A DNA stretch of 39,638 nt from Bryobacterales bacterium (GTDB taxonomy: Bacteria; Acidobacteriota; Terriglobia; Bryobacterales; Bryobacteraceae): positions 65,701 to 105,338 of the forward strand of contig PMOK01000042.1 in NCBI GenBank assembly GCA_003162425.1, written 5' to 3'. Of this stretch, positions 34,485 to 39,638 are shown piece after piece. The translations under genes were made by a program, and so were the position numbers. The notes under the pieces are model-generated. The model made no database searches. It was given only the letters and a program-made list of their open reading frames with translations, and was not told where the DNA came from. The first letter of the stretch is position 1. Each line of letters opens with the position of its first letter.

Positions 34485-34499
34485 TTCGGGATCGCACCC

Positions 34500-34524
34500 A
34501 ACGAGAAACGAGAAACGAGAAACG
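34500..34524. repeat. Heptamer array (AACGAGA x3 plus AACG), copy 2
   Basis: Base-for-base identical to the array at 14381-14405. It lies between the CsoR/FrmR-like stop and the aconitase start. Confidence 0.9.
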
Positions 34525-34548
34525 CGTTGTTGTTACTACAATGAAGAT

Positions 34549-37200
<2,652 letters not shown>

Positions 37201-37276
37201 TTGGCCACGGATACACACGGATGGACACGGATAAAAAACTTCTTATCTGTGTGCATCCGTGTGTATCCGTGGCCAA
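37201..37276. repeat. CACGGATG-type long inverted repeat, copy 1
   Basis: 32-base arms (37201-37232 and 37245-37276) with two mismatches and a 12-base spacer. Each arm starts TTGGCCACGGAT and repeats a CACGGAT unit with a roughly ten-base period. It fills the gap between acnA and the S24 gene. Confidence 0.9.
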
Positions 37277-37282
37277 AACAAA

Positions 37283-38071
37283 TCAGTCCAGCACGCGCAC
37301 GAACTCCGCGATGATCCGGTATCGTTCTTCATCCGGTTTGAGAAGCCAGGCGTCGTGTGCCGGATTCAGTGGTTCCAGGCGAATCCAGTTGTGCTGCCAT
37401 TCTTCGCCTTTCGTTTTTTCGCTCTTGTAACGCTTCACCGCGTAAGCATTGGCTTCGCGATCCTCCGCCAGGACCAGCCGGCCGGCTCTGCTTCCCGCCA
37501 CCCCGGCGCGAAAAACACATAGGCTGCCATTCGGAATAAGCGGTTCCATCGAATCGCCCACGATCTCCGCCACGAACATGCCGGGGTCAAGATGCTGCAT
37601 GCCGGCGGGTGCCTCAACCCAACCTAGTTCCACGATCTCTTCGTTGTCCAGAAATTTTCCAGCGGCCGCACGGAGCGAATAGCGGGGCAGGTGGGTTCGG
37701 AACTCGAGCACTTTACTCTCAACATGCTTCCGGTACAGCCGGTCCACGGCGCGGTCGAAGTCTTCCACCAGGACCGTTTCGCGATCCGTGATCCGGAGCG
37801 TTCCCGACAAGCTGTCCTCGAGATAGGCAAACAGCTTCTCCGATCCGAGCTCGTCTGCTTTCCGCGAAAGATCGTCCGCCAGAAGTTCGAAAAAATCCAG
37901 CTCATCTTCCGGCACCAGTAGTTCCAGATCGCGCCGCAATCGCAGCCGCAGCGAATCAGTTTGCGGATCCTGCAACAACACTCCCAGGTTCACCAAGTCA
38001 TGACCCGCGAGCTCGGCCTGCAAGATCGAGTATTTACCAAGGCGAGTTCCGAGGGCAGTAGCGGCAGACAT
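37283..38071 (-). CDS. S24 LexA-type protease domain fused to a DUF3037-like domain
   Basis: 262 residues. The C-terminal half is a LexA/UmuD-like serine peptidase: Ser174 in GDSMEPLIPNGSLCVF and Lys213 in YAVKRYK, 39 residues apart as in LexA. The family's Ala-Gly-type cleavage site is not obvious; FLDNEEIVELGWVEAPAG lies where it would be. The N-terminal half lacks a helix-turn-helix. It reads GKYSILQAELAGHDLVNLGV, then LLQDPQTDSLRLRLRRDLEL, and LVEDFDRAVDRLYRKHVE, which resembles DUF3037 (a family often found beside HipA-like kinases). ATG 38071 is used; upstream codons fall in a repeat. Inverted repeats lie on both sides. The role is unknown; self-cleavage on a stress signal is inferred. 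Confidence 0.75.
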   Translation of the reverse strand: MSAATALGTRLGKYSILQAELAGHDLVNLGVLLQDPQTDSLRLRLRRDLELLVPEDELDFFELLADDLSRKADELGSEKLFAYLEDSLSGTLRITDRETVLVEDFDRAVDRLYRKHVESKVLEFRTHLPRYSLRAAAGKFLDNEEIVELGWVEAPAGMQHLDPGMFVAEIVGDSMEPLIPNGSLCVFRAGVAGSRAGRLVLAEDREANAYAVKRYKSEKTKGEEWQHNWIRLEPLNPAHDAWLLKPDEERYRIIAEFVRVLD

Positions 38072-38098
38072 GGTTACTTCGCTTATCGACTGAATTTG

Positions 38099-38164
38099 GC
38101 CACGGATGAACACGGATGCACACAGATTTCCGTTGATCCGTGTGCATCCGTGTTCATCCGTGGC
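38099..38164. repeat. CACGGATG-type long inverted repeat, copy 2
   Basis: 29-base arms (38099-38127 and 38136-38164) with one mismatch and an eight-base spacer. Internal units are CACGGATGAA, CACGGATGCA, CACAGAT. With copy 1 it brackets the S24 gene. Confidence 0.9.
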
Positions 38165-38179
38165 TTAAGCGATTGCATT

Positions 38180-39217
38180 TCAAGGAGCAAAGGGATAGTA
38201 CCCCTTCCTGGCCCGTACCTTGACGTTCGCCAGATTTACCCTCACCACAATATTGCGGAACGGGTGCTTCGCGTCCACCTCGTCCGGGATGTAGCGAATG
38301 ATGTACTGAGTGGTTATTTCGCCCGCCACGGCTTCAATGGCGCGGTACATTCCATTGGCCAACTGCGATGTGTAGGCCCCGGTGCCGACTTTCAGGGCAT
38401 AGTTGCCGTCATCGGACGGTTGCGACAGGTACCCCGAGACGTCCGAATAAACACCCTCCAGCGGGTACTCCACGCGGCCGCCTGTCTCCTCGGCCAAGCG
38501 GGTCAAGTTTTTGGCATCAAGGTTGTCGAAACCCCACGCCACTGTACTGACTCCGTAAATGGTTATCAGATTCCTCTGCGCGATCTCGAGCGCTTGGTCG
38601 AGCGTCTTCTTGCTGGCATTGTCGTGACCATCGCCGATGATGACCAGCACCCGCCGCGGCTGGATCGGCTCACCCTCAATCAGCTTCCGGCTGGTGCAGG
38701 CCATATAGATTGCATCGTACAAAGCAGAGCCGCCGCTCGGTTTCAATTTCTCCAGCTTCTGGACCATCGGCTCGGGATCGGTGGTGGTATTTACAGCCAA
38801 TTCGGCGTCGTTGGCGTAGGAGATCAGATAACCGCTGAATTTCGGGTTGTCGCCGGGAATCAGGTTTTGCACCAGTTCCACGGCCGCGTCTTTGTAGTTC
38901 TTCCAATGCAGCCGGCTGGCATTGCTCATGTCGATCAGGAAGCCGACCACCACCGGCTGGTTGCGTTCGCGGGTAAAGAACTCGATCCTTTGTTCCTTGC
39001 CCTCGTCCATAATCTGAAAATCCTTTTGGTCCAGGTCCGACACGAAACGGCCCTTTTCATCGGTCACCGTTATGGGCACGATGACTTCATTGACCTGCAC
39101 TTTGATAGGCGGCGGTTCCTGCGGCGGCGGGGTAGCCGGTGGTTGCGAAGCAGGAGCTTGGGACTGGGCAAAAAGCGTAACAGCGACAAAGCCGCTCAGA
39201 AGTACCCTGGTGAGCAT
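38180..39217 (-). CDS. Acidobacterial VWFA-related secreted protein (TIGR03436-like)
   Basis: 345 residues. A signal peptide (MLTRVLLSGFVAVTLFAQ) leads into a Pro/Gln-rich linker (APASQPPATPPPQEPPP). The family opening VQVNEVIVPITVTDEKGRFV and SDLDQKDFQIMDEGKEQRI follows, then the VWA domain. The metal site is altered: DMSNAS in place of DxSxS, with VIIGDGHDN later. The end ITTQYIIRYIPDEVDAKHPF and KVRARKGYYPFAP is typical. ATG 39217 is chosen because the in-frame codons upstream are read from the CTGGTGA repeat. It is a paralogue of the 32 kb VWA protein but without Gly-rich loops. The function is unknown. Confidence 0.88.
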   Translation of the reverse strand: MLTRVLLSGFVAVTLFAQSQAPASQPPATPPPQEPPPIKVQVNEVIVPITVTDEKGRFVSDLDQKDFQIMDEGKEQRIEFFTRERNQPVVVGFLIDMSNASRLHWKNYKDAAVELVQNLIPGDNPKFSGYLISYANDAELAVNTTTDPEPMVQKLEKLKPSGGSALYDAIYMACTSRKLIEGEPIQPRRVLVIIGDGHDNASKKTLDQALEIAQRNLITIYGVSTVAWGFDNLDAKNLTRLAEETGGRVEYPLEGVYSDVSGYLSQPSDDGNYALKVGTGAYTSQLANGMYRAIEAVAGEITTQYIIRYIPDEVDAKHPFRNIVVRVNLANVKVRARKGYYPFAP

Positions 39218-39247
39218 GTGGTAGAGCCTTGTTTCGATTATAGAGTA

Positions 39248-39355
39248 ACTGGGTGGCTGGTGACTGGTTGCTGGTGGTGACTGGTGACTAGTGACTGGTG
39301 GCTGGTAAAACCCGAAATCCCGACGCCAGCCACCAGCTACCAGCAACCAGCTACC
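39248..39355. repeat. GACTGGT heptamer array with inverted return
   Basis: About eight units of (GACTGGT/GGCTGGT/TGCTGGT) from 39248 to 39306, then the reverse complement type (CCAGCCACCAGCTACCAGCA and on) at 39326-39355. It sits between the VWA gene and the sugar kinase and contains the stop codon of the kinase. Confidence 0.8.
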
Positions 39356-39638
39356 TCTGCACCCTTCCCGACCCGCCGCTCTTAATCAACTGCTCCACTT
39401 CCTCCCGGCTGAGGCGGCTGAAATCGCCTGGAATGGAATGCTTCAGGCAGGAGGCGGCGACGGCGAATTCCAGCGCGTCGGCGTGCGTGGCTAGATTCAA
39501 AAGACCAAAGATGAGGCCGCCGGCGAAGCTGTCGCCTCCGCCCACCCGATCTACGATATGCGTGATCTCGTAATGCCGGCTCAGAATAAACTCCCGCCGA
39601 TCGTGCAGACAGGCCGACCAGCCGTTGTGCGACGCGCT
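39351..39638 (-). CDS. PfkB-family sugar kinase, KDG-kinase-like, C-terminal part
   Basis: Cut by the right edge; the last 95 residues are visible. The PfkB signature 2 with its catalytic Asp is complete: [20 protein letters not shown]. The string [20 protein letters not shown] before it is typical of 2-keto-3-deoxygluconate kinases of the KdgK type, which phosphorylate KDG in hexuronate/Entner-Doudoroff breakdown. The end [20 protein letters not shown] and [19 protein letters not shown] also fits. Its TAG is inside a heptamer repeat. Other PfkB sugar kinases remain possible without the N-terminus. Confidence 0.82.
   Translation of the reverse strand, partial: SASHNGWSACLHDRREFILSRHYEITHIVDRVGGGDSFAGGLIFGLLNLATHADALEFAVAASCLKHSIPGDFSRLSREEVEQLIKSGGSGRVQR

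Noticed and set aside
37961..39280. A 439-codon open frame on the plus strand
   Set aside because: It runs antisense to the clear VWA protein and the start of the S24 gene, crosses two repeats and has no recognisable domain; high GC keeps antisense frames open.

Overview
The window reads as chromosome from an acidobacterium of the Solibacter/Bryobacter lineage. Two tandem permeases of the acidobacterial duplicated orphan permease type (TIGR03434-like) follow a PadR regulator. There are two acidobacterial VWFA-related proteins (TIGR03436-like), a Solibacter C-terminal-domain protein (TIGR03437-like), PEP-CTERM proteins, GC-rich coding sequence and many GTG/TTG starts. All family names are from recognition by eye; no search was run.

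Layout. 1-8.6 kb: the end of fabH, a phytoene-dehydrogenase-like oxidoreductase, a REP-associated (RAYT) transposase with its REP repeats, a DHFR-like reductase, glgB, an adenosine-deaminase-family enzyme, a HhH-GPD DNA glycosylase and a membrane winged-helix/TPR regulator. 8.6-11.4 kb: secreted-protein genes (PEP-CTERM, TIGR03437) mixed with gene remnants, including a piece of an ATP-dependent DNA ligase. 11.4-17.4 kb: an MFS transporter, YmdB-type phosphoesterase, HicB-HicA pair, TsaC, fused homocysteine methyltransferase/MTHFR and a TatA-like protein. 17.4-23.3 kb: PadR and two long paralogous permeases. 23.3-26 kb: a PH-like membrane protein between 122-bp direct repeats, an actin/Hsp70-fold ATPase and a divergent coiled-coil protein. 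26-30.8 kb: SAM hydrolase, a second, frameshifted RAYT, then cysteine desulfurase, mnmA and a lipid A acyltransferase-like gene in an overlapping operon. 30.8-39.6 kb: a TPR protein, two VWA proteins, phoU, a frameshifted CsoR/FrmR-type regulator, acnA, a LexA-type S24 protease domain fused to a DUF3037-like domain, and the end of a KDG-kinase-like sugar kinase.

How genes work together. The cysteine desulfurase can supply sulfur to MnmA. TsaC and MnmA both modify tRNA. The PadR gene sits under an operator that covers its own promoter and leads into the permease pair. The actin-like ATPase and coiled-coil gene share one divergent promoter region and may form a filament-and-adaptor system.

The strongest non-gene signal is the density of short hairpin repeats. 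There are two REP families, each with its own RAYT gene, a five-hairpin cluster, CACGGATG-type inverted repeats and heptamer arrays. Several lie exactly across stop codons and supply the last residues of proteins. No CRISPR array, rRNA or tRNA was seen.
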